DNA of 64,000 nt from Phycisphaeraceae bacterium (GTDB taxonomy: Bacteria; Planctomycetota; Phycisphaerae; Phycisphaerales; UBA1924), in NCBI GenBank assembly GCA_019636845.1, contig JAHBWV010000001.1, positions 1,984,001 through 2,048,000 on the forward strand, read 5' to 3'. The notes under the pieces were generated by a model. That model was not told the origin of the DNA. It searched no databases and worked only from the letters and a program-made list of their open reading frames with translations. A program made the position numbers and the translations under genes. Shown here in pieces: positions 25,052-35,969 of this stretch (the first letter of the stretch is position 1; each line of letters starts with the position of its first letter).

Positions 25052-25148
25052 TTCCCGACTTGCGTTGGAGGCGGGAAACCCTCGGGGTGGGAGATCGGTA
25101 TGCTGTCCACCCGGCCATACTGGCCCCTACGCGGAGGTTCACGCCAAG

Positions 25149-27131
25149 ATGAAGCAACTTGTACGACGTCTGACCCCCACTCTTGCGATCGCCCTGCTCG
25201 CCGGCCTGACGGCCTGTTCAGGGGGCGGTTCACAACGAACGGATATTGCCGCGGGCGCACCCGCGGGCGTGAAGCCGCCGATGCCCCGCCCGTATGCCGT
25301 GATTGATGGAAAGCCGACCGAGGTCCCCAAGATTCCGATGGGCGACCAAGCAACCATCGCTCGGATCATCGATGAGGGGATGAACCGCAACCAGGTGATG
25401 GACCACCTGACGTACATGACGAAGACCATCGGGCCTCGTCTGACCGGCTCGACAAGCATGGAAGTCGCGAACCGCTGGACTGCCGATCAGTTCAGATCGT
25501 GGGGTCTCACGAACGTCACGCTCGATCAGTGGGGCGAGGTGTCGATGCGTTTCGACCGAGGCCCATCCTCGGCGAGGGTGATGCTGAGGCGTGAGCGAGA
25601 GGTTCGACCAGAGGGTGGCTCGCCTCGAGTCGAGGTTGAGTACGACAGCGTGCGCGAGATGCAGTTCACGTGGCTTGCGTGGGCTCCGGGAACGAACGGA
25701 GCCGTCCGCGCCCCGGTGGTACGCCTGCCGAAGGATCAGGCCGAGTTTGATGCCGTGAAGGATCAGATCGCGGGCTCGTGGATTCTGATCCCTAGCAACC
25801 GAGAGACACGACGGGGTATCCGGGGCGTCGGTGGCCAGATGGGCGACCGGCACCAACTCTTCAAGGACATCCGTGCGAAGCAGGCGGGCGTTGTGACGCC
25901 TGATGCGGCATCGGGCGACCGCTTTGAGGGGACGCTTTCGGGCGCGAATCTGCCCGAGGGAGGCGTTCCGATCAGCATCACCATCAACGGAACTGACGTG
26001 AGCGTCAGCGTGCGCAGGTTCCACACCGGGCCAGCCTCCAACGTGAATGTCAGCGGCGACACGATCTCGTTCGACTGGGTCTCACCGTCGGGCACGTCGG
26101 CGTACACGCTCACGCGCAGCGGGCTGAAGCTCGCTGGAAAGGCGACGAGCGCGGCCGGGGAGTCCCTGGTCGAGGCCTCGATGCCGGACCCAGCGGCGGC
26201 TCCGGACGTGCTCGAGCAGGTGCTGGCGCTGAATCCCGCCGGGTTCCTCGGTACCTCGCGTGACGAGCGCGTGTGGACGACATCGGCGCGTGGCTGGCGT
26301 GAGCTCACGCTCGACAAGATCGGGCGCGACACGGAGTATGCGATCCGTCAGTCGGATTACGACTTCATCAACTCTCGCGTGTTCGACGGGATTCCGATCG
26401 AGGTCGAGATCAACGCCAAGGCGACGTTCACTCCTGGCCCGATCCCGGTGTACAACACGATCGCTGAGATTCGCGGGACGGAGTTCCCTGACGAGGTGGT
26501 GATCATCTCGGCGCACCTTGATTCGTGGGACGGTCCGGGATCCGAGGGAACGCTCGACAACGGAACCGGCTCGGCCGTCACCCTCGAGGCGGCGCGAATC
26601 CTTATGGCGGCCGGCGCCAAGCCGAAGCGGACCATCCGCTTCATTCTGTGGACCGGCGAGGAACAGGGTCTGCTCGGCTCGCGCTCGTATGTCGATCGCA
26701 TCAAGGATGAGTGGCCGAAGATCTCGGCCGTCTTTGTGGATGACGGCGGCACAAACTACGAGGGTGGTGCGCCGGTCACGAACAGCATGGCCGACATGAT
26801 GGCGGCGGCGACAGCGCCGACGAACGGGCTCTTCTACGACGATGTCGAGAAGAAATGGATGGATGTGAACATCCGTCGCGTGGGGGACACGCTTCCCCGG
26901 GGCGGCGGCTCTGACCACGCGTCGTTCAACGCTGTCGGGATTCCCGGGTTCTTCTGGGATGAGGTTGGTCGTTCAGACTACCAGTACGGCTGGCACACCC
27001 AGAACGACAAGCTCGACCTTGCGATTCCTGAGTACCTGGTGCAGTCCGCGACCAACGCCGCGATCACGGCGTATAACCTCGCGTGCGCCCCGACACTTCT
27101 GCCGCGTGTGCAGCAGGAGGGATCGAACTGA
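25149..27131 (+). CDS. M28-family zinc metallopeptidase lipoprotein
   Basis: A 660-residue exported peptidase. The N-terminus is a lipoprotein signal with lipobox LTAC (lipidated C23). The C-terminal domain has all M28 zinc ligands: H456 in SAHLDSWDGPG, D470 in TLDNGTGSA, E504-E505 in LWTGEEQGLLGS, D531 in VFVDDGG and H616 in YGWHTQNDKLD. The region between (about 150-400) is compatible with a protease-associated insert. It probably degrades peptides outside the inner membrane. GGAGG lies 12 bases before the ATG. A terminator follows. Confidence 0.92.
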   Translation: MKQLVRRLTPTLAIALLAGLTACSGGGSQRTDIAAGAPAGVKPPMPRPYAVIDGKPTEVPKIPMGDQATIARIIDEGMNRNQVMDHLTYMTKTIGPRLTGSTSMEVANRWTADQFRSWGLTNVTLDQWGEVSMRFDRGPSSARVMLRREREVRPEGGSPRVEVEYDSVREMQFTWLAWAPGTNGAVRAPVVRLPKDQAEFDAVKDQIAGSWILIPSNRETRRGIRGVGGQMGDRHQLFKDIRAKQAGVVTPDAASGDRFEGTLSGANLPEGGVPISITINGTDVSVSVRRFHTGPASNVNVSGDTISFDWVSPSGTSAYTLTRSGLKLAGKATSAAGESLVEASMPDPAAAPDVLEQVLALNPAGFLGTSRDERVWTTSARGWRELTLDKIGRDTEYAIRQSDYDFINSRVFDGIPIEVEINAKATFTPGPIPVYNTIAEIRGTEFPDEVVIISAHLDSWDGPGSEGTLDNGTGSAVTLEAARILMAAGAKPKRTIRFILWTGEEQGLLGSRSYVDRIKDEWPKISAVFVDDGGTNYEGGAPVTNSMADMMAAATAPTNGLFYDDVEKKWMDVNIRRVGDTLPRGGGSDHASFNAVGIPGFFWDEVGRSDYQYGWHTQNDKLDLAIPEYLVQSATNAAITAYNLACAPTLLPRVQQEGSN

Positions 27132-27168
27132 GCGATCTGGCGACTGAGCGGCGAGATCAGTGAGTTCC

Positions 27169-27200
27169 ACCGGCCTCGGCACGTTGCCGGGGCCGGTTTG
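27169..27200 (+). terminator. Rho-independent terminator after the M28 peptidase gene
   Basis: ACCGGCCTCGGCA pairs with TGCCGGGGCCGGT (13 positions, one mismatch) around a three-base loop, followed by TTTGCTT. It lies about 40 bases after the stop codon and before ruvB. Confidence 0.75.
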
Positions 27201-27243
27201 CTTCGGGAGTTCGCTACACTGTGAGGGATTGGAGTGACACGCT

Positions 27244-28305
27244 TTGGCGACGGAACGCCTCATCTCGCCCCAAGAGTCCCGGCCCGACGAGGAGCAGGCG
27301 AACGTTGCGTTGCGCCCCCGCTCGATGGAGGAGTACACCGGCCAGCAGGACCTGATCCGCCGGCTTCAGATCGCGATCAAGGCGGCACGGGGGCGTAGCG
27401 AGCCGGCTGAGCATGTGCTGCTTCATGGGCCGCCCGGACTGGGGAAGACCACGCTCGCGCATGTGATCGCCAAAGAGATGGGGACGCGACTGACCGTGAC
27501 ATCCGGGCCTGCGCTCGCCAAGGGGACGGATCTCGTCGCGGCACTGACGCGTCTTCAACAGGGTGACGTGCTGTTCATCGACGAGATCCACCGGCTTCCG
27601 GTCGCCGTGGAGGAGTTCGTGTACCCGGCGATGGAGGACTATCGGATCGACGTGACGGTTGACTCGGGGATCAACGCCAGAACGGTCCAGATCTCGTGCA
27701 AGCCGTTCACGCTGATCGGTGCGACGACGCGCGCGGGGCTCCTGAGTTCGCCATTGCGGTCACGGTTCGGCATCGTGCACCATTTGCAGTATTACAGCGT
27801 GGACGAGTTGCTGAACATTCTGGCACGGTCGTGCCGCCTGCTGACGCTTCGGGTTGCGGAACCGGGCGCACTGTCGCTGATCGCTTCCAGATCTCGCGGC
27901 ACGCCCCGAATCGCGAATCGGCTGCTCCGTCGGGTTCGTGATTACGCGCAGGTCGAGGGGGACGGCACGATCACGGTGGGCAGCGTTGAGCGTGCGCTTG
28001 CGATCGAGGCGATCGACCACCTCGGCCTCGACGAGTTGGATCGGTCGTTCCTGCGGACGATCGGCACGACCTACAGCGGCGGCCCTGTCGGACTGGAGAC
28101 GATCGCGGCAACCATGAACGAGGACGCGGGCACCCTCGAGGATGTTGTTGAGCCGTACCTGCTGCAGATCGGCTTTCTTGCTCGCACGCGACGCGGGCGC
28201 GCGCTGACGCGGGCTGCGGCGGAACACATGGGCCTGCCTCTGAGCGTGGCGGCGGCGACGGATCCGACGCTGTTCGGCGACGGAACTCCGGGATCGCGGA
28301 GTTGA
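27244..28305 (+). CDS. ruvB: Holliday junction branch migration ATPase RuvB
   Basis: A 353-residue AAA+ motor that drives Holliday junction migration with RuvA. Walker A is GPPGLGKT (residues 62-69), Walker B is VLFIDEIHRL, and RAGLLSSPLRSRFGI and SRGTPRIANRLLRRVRDYA are family hallmarks; the C-terminal winged helix ends in ARTRRGRALT. A TTG start at 27244 is chosen because GGAG lies nine bases upstream. ruvA and ruvC are not nearby. Confidence 0.97.
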   Translation: MATERLISPQESRPDEEQANVALRPRSMEEYTGQQDLIRRLQIAIKAARGRSEPAEHVLLHGPPGLGKTTLAHVIAKEMGTRLTVTSGPALAKGTDLVAALTRLQQGDVLFIDEIHRLPVAVEEFVYPAMEDYRIDVTVDSGINARTVQISCKPFTLIGATTRAGLLSSPLRSRFGIVHHLQYYSVDELLNILARSCRLLTLRVAEPGALSLIASRSRGTPRIANRLLRRVRDYAQVEGDGTITVGSVERALAIEAIDHLGLDELDRSFLRTIGTTYSGGPVGLETIAATMNEDAGTLEDVVEPYLLQIGFLARTRRGRALTRAAAEHMGLPLSVAAATDPTLFGDGTPGSRS

Positions 28306-28329
28306 GCGACTGACGCGTGGGATGGATGA

Positions 28330-29817
28330 TCAGCCGCCGCTTGGAATCGGGCTCCAGACGGCTTCTTCGGCGAGCTGCGTGAGGGTCAGCATTCTGGATT
28401 GAAAGACGACGTGCTCGCCCGGCCCGGGCTTCAGGCCGTCGTGATCGTGGTAGATGATGAGGGCTCCTCCGGGTGGAACGGCGACGATCTCGCCTTGGCG
28501 ATTTCTGGTTGTCGCGGGCCACTTCCCGGTTTCAAGGTAGATCCGAGAGCCACGATGCCCGATCATCGCTCCCTGCCAGACGTCGGGATTGCCTTCTGAT
28601 TCCAGGTAGGCGAAGAGCTCGGTCCACTGCGGGTCGGGGGGGTTCTGGACTCGGATGGGAAGGATCGCGAAGATGCAAGCTGCCAGTGGCATCGCCCAGA
28701 TGCCGTGCCGCTCGACGCCCTTCAAGAGTGAGCGAATCACAGGGCGCGACCGATAGGCGAGCCATGCGCCGACGGGAATCGCGAGTGTGGGGTAGAGCAC
28801 GAGCGCGTAGCGATCCCTGCGATCGGGAAAGATGCTGAGGAGGGCGAGCCACGCGACGGTCCAGATCGCGGCGCAGATGAGCAGGCGTGCATCGCCTCCG
28901 ATCCGACGCCTGCGGATCGTCGCGCCGATGCAGCAGGCGATGGGAATGAGCCAAGGCCAGTAGCCAGCGAGAACTTTCTCGATATAGAACCACCTCCGGC
29001 CAACGCCCCCTTCATTGACAACGGAGCCGCCCGTGGCGCGATCCGCGATCTCCGCGCCGAAGTATTGTCCGACGAACGCCTCGCCGTGGATGGCCTGCAT
29101 GGCCAGATGCCAGGGGGCTGCGACGAGCAGGGCTGAGGCGAGGGTGAGGAGCAACCATGGAATCATGCGGCCTTTGCGACAGATAAGCAGCATGATTGCG
29201 AACATCGGGACTGCAGCAAGACCAACAAGGGGCTTGCAGAGCAAGGCGAGACCGATGGGGAGGCCTGAGATAGCGAAGGCGGCAACTGCCCGGCGGCGGT
29301 CGGTGGTTGTGATTGCACCGACGAGGCACCTGAAAGCGATCAACAAGAATGCGGCCTGCCACATGTCGAGCGAGATCTCGCGTGTGCGTCGGAAGAACTC
29401 GTAGGTCAGTGAGAGCGTGAGCCCCGCCCAGAGCGCCCCCCTACGGGACATGCCAGTGCGTGCGATCGAAACCGTGAGCAGCACGCATATAGCAGCAGCG
29501 GCGATGGTGCCGAGGCGCGCGGTCCACGCGTTCGGCCCCATGAGATGCATGGGAAGACCGATGATCCAGAACACGAGGGGGGGCTTGTTGAAGTATGGCG
29601 TGCCCGGCTCTGCGCCGAGCGTGAGCAGTTCTCCGGTTCGCCATGCCTGCACCCCGATCGCGGCGTACCAGCCGGAATCGCTTCTCATCCAATCGCCGTC
29701 GGAGAGGTGCGGGAGCGTGACGGCGAGCAGGGCGACGATGGGAAGCAGCCACGACCTTGCTCGCAGCCACCGATGTGCGATACGCCAGCGGATGCGGGTT
29801 CGTTGCGGCGAGGACAT
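28330..29817 (-). CDS. ArnT/PMT-type membrane glycosyltransferase
   Basis: A 495-residue polytopic membrane protein of the GT-C fold (dolichyl-phosphate-mannose mannosyltransferase/ArnT-like, GT83). The first periplasmic loop carries DGDWMRSDSGWYAAIGVQAW and FNKPPLVFWIIGLPMHLMG, the acidic and KPP motifs of the family, followed by about eleven further helices and a small C-terminal soluble domain. It probably transfers a sugar from a polyprenyl-phosphate donor to lipid or protein at the periplasmic face. It is the last gene of an operon with uppS, which makes the lipid carrier precursor. Confidence 0.88.
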   Translation of the reverse strand: MSSPQRTRIRWRIAHRWLRARSWLLPIVALLAVTLPHLSDGDWMRSDSGWYAAIGVQAWRTGELLTLGAEPGTPYFNKPPLVFWIIGLPMHLMGPNAWTARLGTIAAAAICVLLTVSIARTGMSRRGALWAGLTLSLTYEFFRRTREISLDMWQAAFLLIAFRCLVGAITTTDRRRAVAAFAISGLPIGLALLCKPLVGLAAVPMFAIMLLICRKGRMIPWLLLTLASALLVAAPWHLAMQAIHGEAFVGQYFGAEIADRATGGSVVNEGGVGRRWFYIEKVLAGYWPWLIPIACCIGATIRRRRIGGDARLLICAAIWTVAWLALLSIFPDRRDRYALVLYPTLAIPVGAWLAYRSRPVIRSLLKGVERHGIWAMPLAACIFAILPIRVQNPPDPQWTELFAYLESEGNPDVWQGAMIGHRGSRIYLETGKWPATTRNRQGEIVAVPPGGALIIYHDHDGLKPGPGEHVVFQSRMLTLTQLAEEAVWSPIPSGG

Positions 29818-29826
29818 CGAGCGTGC

Positions 29827-30582
29827 TCATCGCTTCGCGGGCTGCATCGCGCTGGTGGCGGCCTCGTCCATGTAGAGGATGCACTGACACGAGACGCAGC
29901 GCGTGATCGTGCCGTGTGTCATGAGCCGGTTCACGATCTCAACGGGGATGCTCATCATGCATGAGCCGCAGTTGAACTCATGGCGTTTGCGATCCTGGAC
30001 CTCAACTGGGGCCATCGACTCGTCCTCACGCCGGGCGTAGAGGGCCTGGTAGTCGCTCAGCACGGTTGCGGGAACCTCGGCGATGAGGGACTCACGCTCC
30101 TTCTTGAGCTGCTCGACTCGTTCGCGGATCTCGTCGGCTCGCTTGGTGCGCTCATCGTCTGCGACAGAGCGGACCTTCTGGCGATCCTCTCGGCTGGTGT
30201 CGATCTCGGCGAGCTGGCCCTTGAGGCCATCGATCTGGGCCATCTGCTCGAGCGCGACGGTCTCGATCTTGGAGCGGTCCGCTTTGATTGTGTTGATCTC
30301 AGTCAGGAAGGCCTTGTACTCGCGATTGGTCTGGGCGGAGTTCATCTGGGTCCGCAGGTGCTCGATGCGTGCATCGAGGCGCGACATCTCGCCCTCGTGG
30401 TTGGCGACGGTTGCCGCCAGTTGCTTGATCTGCGCCTCGATTGTGGACTTCCGCGAGCCGAGTTGGGAGAGTTGCTTCTCCTGCTCGCCGAGGAAGCGCT
30501 CTGCCGCTTTCAGGCGAGACGTAAGCCCGCTGAGTTGCTTGTCCACCAGAAAGACTCTTAGAAGCTTGGCCGTCTCGCTCAT
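29827..30582 (-). CDS. Coiled-coil protein with C-terminal C4 zinc ribbon (zf-RING_7/DUF164 type)
   Basis: A 251-residue protein that is almost entirely a long coiled coil (about residues 10-185, rich in Glu, Lys, Gln and Leu), ending in a zinc ribbon. The ligands are visible as CGSC (about residue 206) and CVSCQCILY (about residue 232). This matches the conserved bacterial C4-type zinc-ribbon family, which has no firmly established role in most species and is thought to bind nucleic acid or act as a scaffold. It lies 33 bases after cdsA and nine bases before the glycosyltransferase, inside the purA-uppS-cdsA operon. Confidence 0.88.
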   Translation of the reverse strand: MSETAKLLRVFLVDKQLSGLTSRLKAAERFLGEQEKQLSQLGSRKSTIEAQIKQLAATVANHEGEMSRLDARIEHLRTQMNSAQTNREYKAFLTEINTIKADRSKIETVALEQMAQIDGLKGQLAEIDTSREDRQKVRSVADDERTKRADEIRERVEQLKKERESLIAEVPATVLSDYQALYARREDESMAPVEVQDRKRHEFNCGSCMMSIPVEIVNRLMTHGTITRCVSCQCILYMDEAATSAMQPAKR

Positions 30583-30615
30583 CGACTGCTCCGCTCTTCA
30601 ACGACGATAGTCTAT

Positions 30616-31533
30616 TCACTCGGGTGTCACGTGGTGTACGACCACGCGCAGCCACCAATACGCCACTGGGGCAACCAGCAGCGGCGAATCGATCACATCC
30701 AGCATCCCCCCGAACCCCGGAAGGATCTTGCCGGCATCTTTGACGCCGGCATCACGCTTCAGAAGACTCGCCATCAGATCACCCATCTGGGCGACCAGTG
30801 CGAACAAAACCCCTGCCAAGGCCCCCCACTGCCACGTTGGCATGGACGTATGTCCATATTCTCGTAGGACTTCCACTCCGAATGCCCCGACTGCGGCGGC
30901 AAAGATCACCCCTCCGACCAGCCCTTCCCAGGTCTTCCCGGGGCTGAGCCAGGGGATGAGTTTGTGCTTGCCGATGGCCTTTCCGGTGAAATAGGCACCG
31001 ATGTCGCAGCTCTTGGCAGTCACAAGGATCCAGAGGAGGATCCATGCGCTGTGCTCGCGCCGGATCGCCGGAATAAACCCGAACATGAGCCCTAAATAGA
31101 CAAAGGCCAGGAGTGTGCCGCCGGTCGCTGCGATGACTCCCTCGAACTTCTGACGCCTGGAATAAAAGGCGAGCGAGATGACGAGCACGAGAGCCGCGGC
31201 GGACGAGACGATTGTCGCGCTGTGCTCGCCCTTGAACTCTGTCGGTACGAGGCAGGAGACCGCCAATCCGATCATCGCGGAAGCGCAGCAGAGTCGCATC
31301 GATGCCTGGATGCCCTTGTCTCGCAGAATTTTGACGAGTTCACGAGACGCGACGAAGCTGAGGGCGAGCACCACGATGAACACGATGACGCCCGGTGGGT
31401 AATCACGGTGTCCCGGGAAGATCTGTCCGAGCCAATCGGGCATCCGCTGCCGATCGAGCCAACCGTCGAGCCATATGCCCCCTACGAGGAGCAGGATCAG
31501 GACGGGGCCCAGAAGGAGTCGTTGCTTCAACAA
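30616..31533 (-). CDS. cdsA: Phosphatidate cytidylyltransferase
   Basis: A 305-residue membrane enzyme that makes CDP-diacylglycerol from phosphatidate and CTP. About eight transmembrane helices are seen, with LSPGKTWEGLVGGVIFA and the C-terminal signature SLLKRDAGVKDAGKILPGFG followed by GMLDVIDS. The usual signature has HGG and DRxDS where this protein has FGG and DVIDS, a variation but with the key Lys, Asp and Gly residues kept. Its start overlaps the uppS stop by seven bases, so the two lipid genes are coupled. Confidence 0.93.
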   Translation of the reverse strand: MLKQRLLLGPVLILLLVGGIWLDGWLDRQRMPDWLGQIFPGHRDYPPGVIVFIVVLALSFVASRELVKILRDKGIQASMRLCCASAMIGLAVSCLVPTEFKGEHSATIVSSAAALVLVISLAFYSRRQKFEGVIAATGGTLLAFVYLGLMFGFIPAIRREHSAWILLWILVTAKSCDIGAYFTGKAIGKHKLIPWLSPGKTWEGLVGGVIFAAAVGAFGVEVLREYGHTSMPTWQWGALAGVLFALVAQMGDLMASLLKRDAGVKDAGKILPGFGGMLDVIDSPLLVAPVAYWWLRVVVHHVTPE

Positions 31534-32311
31534 GGTTCGCGTCTACTCGATGCCAGCGGGTCCGGCAGCCCTCCGAACTTTCGCTGGCGGCAAGCATAGT
31601 CCCGTATTGCCGTGTGCAGATCGGACTCGGCAAAGTCAGGCCAGAGTGTTCGTGTGACGTGGATCTCCGCGTAGCTGATCTGCCAGAGCAGGAAGTTGCT
31701 CACTCGCATCTCCCCCGCTGTCCGGACGAGCAGATCGGGATCGGGGATATCGGGGGCGAAGAGGCGCGACGCGACCATGCGCTCATCAATCTCGCTGGAA
31801 CAAACCAGGCCTGATTCCACGTCCTGAGCGAGGAGGCGAGCGGCCCGGACGATCTCTGAGCGACCGGCGTAATTGATAGCCAACACAAGTGTCGGGCCGG
31901 TGACATGTGCGGTCGCTTGCTCGACGTCTTCGAGAGCGTCTCTGACTGGGGACGGGAGCCCTTCTCGATCACCGATCCAACGAACGCGGATGCCCTCGGC
32001 GACGAGAGAGTCTCGCTCTGCGCGGCAGTAGAGGACGCAGAGCTCCATCAGGGCGTCGATCTCTTCCTTCGGGCGGGTCCAGTTCTCGGCTGAGAACGAG
32101 TAGAGGGTCATAAACCGCACACCAAGCGGCTTGCACGCGGTGATGACCGCTCGCACAGACTTGGCTCCGGCGCGATGCCCCTCGGATCGGGGCAGTCCTC
32201 TTGCCTGTGCCCAGCGACCATTTCCGTCCATGATGATGGCGATGTGCCTGGGGATGCGTTCCCATGGAACATCTGGCAATGGTGAGGGAAGGGGCTCGCG
32301 CGAGCGGTGCA

Positions 32312-32312
<1 letters not shown>
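31527..32312 (-). CDS. uppS: Isoprenyl transferase (undecaprenyl pyrophosphate synthase type)
   Basis: A 261-residue cis-prenyltransferase that builds the C55 lipid carrier for wall and polysaccharide synthesis. The pyrophosphate-binding motif HIAIIMDGNGRWA with the catalytic Asp, GHRAGAKSVRAVI, FSAENWTRP, and the C-terminal PDPDLLVRTAGEMRVSNFLL block are all present. The ATG at 32312 overlaps the purA stop by one base (TGATG); a GTG one codon earlier is possible. Its stop overlaps cdsA. Confidence 0.96.
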
Positions 32313-33778
<1,466 letters not shown>

Positions 33779-33815
33779 CTAAGCCCCAGCAGGTGTGTGG
33801 CCGATCAGTGCGGTG

Positions 33816-34028
33816 ATGGGAGACGCTCACGTCAAGATCATGTGCCCGAGTCTGACCTGCCGGAAGGTCTTGTCCGTCCCTGCCATCGCGAGGGGAAAGA
33901 CGGTTCGCTGCAAATCGTGCGGCACGGTCATCCGTATTCCGGAGAAGCCCGCTGCACAAGCGAAGCCCTCGGCACCGAAGGACGCAGCGGTTGTGCCATC
34001 CGGCAAGTCCAAGGACAAGGCGGCCTGA
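33816..34028 (+). CDS. Small zinc-ribbon protein
   Basis: A 70-residue protein with one zinc-ribbon: CPSLTCRKVLSVPAIARGKT then VRCKSCGTVIRIP, giving four Cys ligands, followed by a Lys/Ala/Pro-rich tail. The CRKxLxVPxxxRGKxVRCxxCG wording is common in small planctomycete proteins and in the N-termini of larger ones. The ATG at 33816 is chosen by position; one at 33840 would remove the first eight residues. It is divergent from purA and convergent with the FHA gene. Function unknown. Confidence 0.7.
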   Translation: MGDAHVKIMCPSLTCRKVLSVPAIARGKTVRCKSCGTVIRIPEKPAAQAKPSAPKDAAVVPSGKSKDKAA

Positions 34029-34081
34029 CCGCCTGTTCGGACGGACCTGAGAGCTGTGTCTGCCATCGCGGCGTCGTGGCT

Positions 34082-34576
34082 TCAGAGTTTCGGCTGGCTG
34101 TCGTCGTCGTCATCCAGATCGAAATCAAAGCCAAACTCGCTGCTTCCCTCGTTTGCTTCGATGGATGTGGCCGCGACACCGGGTTTCGAAGAGACGGTCT
34201 TCGCGTCAGCCCCTGAGGGGGTGCGTTGACCCGGTGTGGGCGCGGCCCCGAGCTGACCTGCGTTCGGATCGATCTCGTCCGGCTGGCCGTTGATGCGGAC
34301 AACGAAGACACAAGGCCCTACGGCGAGAAGATCGCCGGGCTTCAACGCCTGTTCCACGATCTTCTGCCGGTTCACGAATGTGCCGTTCGACGACCCGAGG
34401 TCCCTGACACTCAGGCGTGTTCCATCGTTCACGAGCTCGCAGTGTTGTCTAGAGACGCTGCTGAGTGGGATACGGATCTGGCAGTCGTCACGGCGACCGA
34501 TCACGCTCTTGGCGCGATTCAGGGGCACCTCTCGCTTCTGCGAACCCGGACGGACAAGAATCAGACTCGTTTCCAC
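34082..34576 (-). CDS. FHA-domain protein
   Basis: A 164-residue protein. Residues 1-98 form a forkhead-associated domain, a phosphothreonine-peptide binder, with the signature residues in SVIGRRDDCQIRIPLSSVSR, then QHCEL and DLGSSNGTFVN. The remaining third is disordered and ends in an acidic FDFDLDDDDD tract. No kinase gene lies next to it. It is divergent from the HemW-like gene (86-base gap). It may be an adaptor in Ser/Thr phosphorylation signalling, inferred from the family. Confidence 0.92.
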   Translation of the reverse strand: METSLILVRPGSQKREVPLNRAKSVIGRRDDCQIRIPLSSVSRQHCELVNDGTRLSVRDLGSSNGTFVNRQKIVEQALKPGDLLAVGPCVFVVRINGQPDEIDPNAGQLGAAPTPGQRTPSGADAKTVSSKPGVAATSIEANEGSSEFGFDFDLDDDDDSQPKL

Positions 34577-34662
34577 CAGTCCACCCCCCTCCGCGATGGA
34601 GGCATAAGGGAACCAACGGGCTCACTATTCCGCCCAAGCCGCTTACGACCGGACGCACGACG

Positions 34663-35925
34663 ATGCAGGACCATACCGAACTCAGGGTCATCCGGCAACG
34701 TCCGAGCGGGACTTCCCGTCCATTCTTAGGGTCTTCACCCCCCCTAGAAAGTGCCGCGGCACGCTCGCTGTACATCCACATCCCGTTCTGCTCGCACAAG
34801 TGTCACTATTGCGATTTTTATTCGATCGTGGACACTCGGGACCGGCAGAGCCGGTTCACGAAGCGGTTGATACGCGAGTTGAGAGCGATCGCCCCGAACG
34901 CGGGCGGCCTTCCCCTCCGGACACTTTTCATTGGCGGTGGAACGCCCAGCTTGCTCGGACTCGATCACTGGGAGGACCTGCTTGAGACGCTTCGCGAGTC
35001 CTTCGACCTTCAGGAGATGAGGACAGGTGTGGGCGAGTTCACCGTCGAGTGCAATCCCGACACCGCGACGCCGGAGTTGCTAGGGCTTCTGCGGTGTGGG
35101 TATGTGAACCGGGTGAGCATGGGTGCACAGTCGTTCCATGCGGCACACCTGCGGACATTGGAGCGACATCATGATCCGGAATCGGTGCCGCGTGCGATCG
35201 AATCGGCGCGTGCAGCGGGAATCGGGCGTCAATCCCTCGACTTGATCTATGCGATCCCCGGGCAGACGCTGGCGGATCTGGACCGCGATCTTGATTCGGC
35301 ACTCGCGCTCGGGACGGAGCACCTCTCCGCCTACACGCTGACATATGAGCCGGGCACTGCCATGACCGCTCGCCTCTCTCGGGGAGAGTTTGTTCGCGCG
35401 GAGGAAGACCTTGAGGCGGACATGTTCGAGCATGTGGCGCGGCGGCTCTCTTCGGCCGGGCTCATTCGGTACGAGGTCTCGAACTTCGCAAGGCCGGGCG
35501 GAGAGTGCCGCCACAACATGGCGTACTGGCGTCAAGACCAGTGGCTCGCGGCGGGGCCTTCTGCGAGCGGGCATTTCGCGGGTCACCGGTGGAAGAACGT
35601 TCCGCGATTGGATGAGTATCTGGAATCGGATGATGCGGGATTCGTGGCGATTGTCGAGCACGAGCCACCCGATGCACGGCGAGCACTCGGCGAGTGGCTG
35701 ATGACAGGCGTGCGGCTTGCGGAGGGATTGGATCTGGATGCGGGCCTGGCGCGTGCTGATGAGATCTCACCAACGATTCGAGCAGATGTGTGCCGCGTGA
35801 TCGAACGCTACGCGAGTTCATCGCACCTGGTGCGTATCGGGGCACGGATCGCGCCGACCGAGGATGGCTTTCTGATTGTTGATCGGATCGCGAGAGACCT
35901 GTTGAGAGCTACGGACGCCGGTTGA
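34663..35925 (+). CDS. hemW: HemW-like radical SAM protein (coproporphyrinogen III oxidase family)
   Basis: A 420-residue radical SAM enzyme. The cluster motif CSHKCHYCDF (CxxxCxxC) is near residue 44, followed by TLFIGGGTPSLL, VECNPDTATPELL, and RVSMGAQSFHAAHLRTLERH, as in HemW. The CxxxCxxCDF wording favours HemW, a haem chaperone, over the anaerobic oxidase HemN, which has CxxxCxxCxC. The first 30 or so residues are an extension. An ATG start without a strong ribosome site leaves the exact N-terminus uncertain. Confidence 0.88.
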   Translation: MQDHTELRVIRQRPSGTSRPFLGSSPPLESAAARSLYIHIPFCSHKCHYCDFYSIVDTRDRQSRFTKRLIRELRAIAPNAGGLPLRTLFIGGGTPSLLGLDHWEDLLETLRESFDLQEMRTGVGEFTVECNPDTATPELLGLLRCGYVNRVSMGAQSFHAAHLRTLERHHDPESVPRAIESARAAGIGRQSLDLIYAIPGQTLADLDRDLDSALALGTEHLSAYTLTYEPGTAMTARLSRGEFVRAEEDLEADMFEHVARRLSSAGLIRYEVSNFARPGGECRHNMAYWRQDQWLAAGPSASGHFAGHRWKNVPRLDEYLESDDAGFVAIVEHEPPDARRALGEWLMTGVRLAEGLDLDAGLARADEISPTIRADVCRVIERYASSSHLVRIGARIAPTEDGFLIVDRIARDLLRATDAG

Positions 35926-35969
35926 CCGAGCAAGACCAAGGGCTGGCACCGGGTTGATCGAGGCGCGAC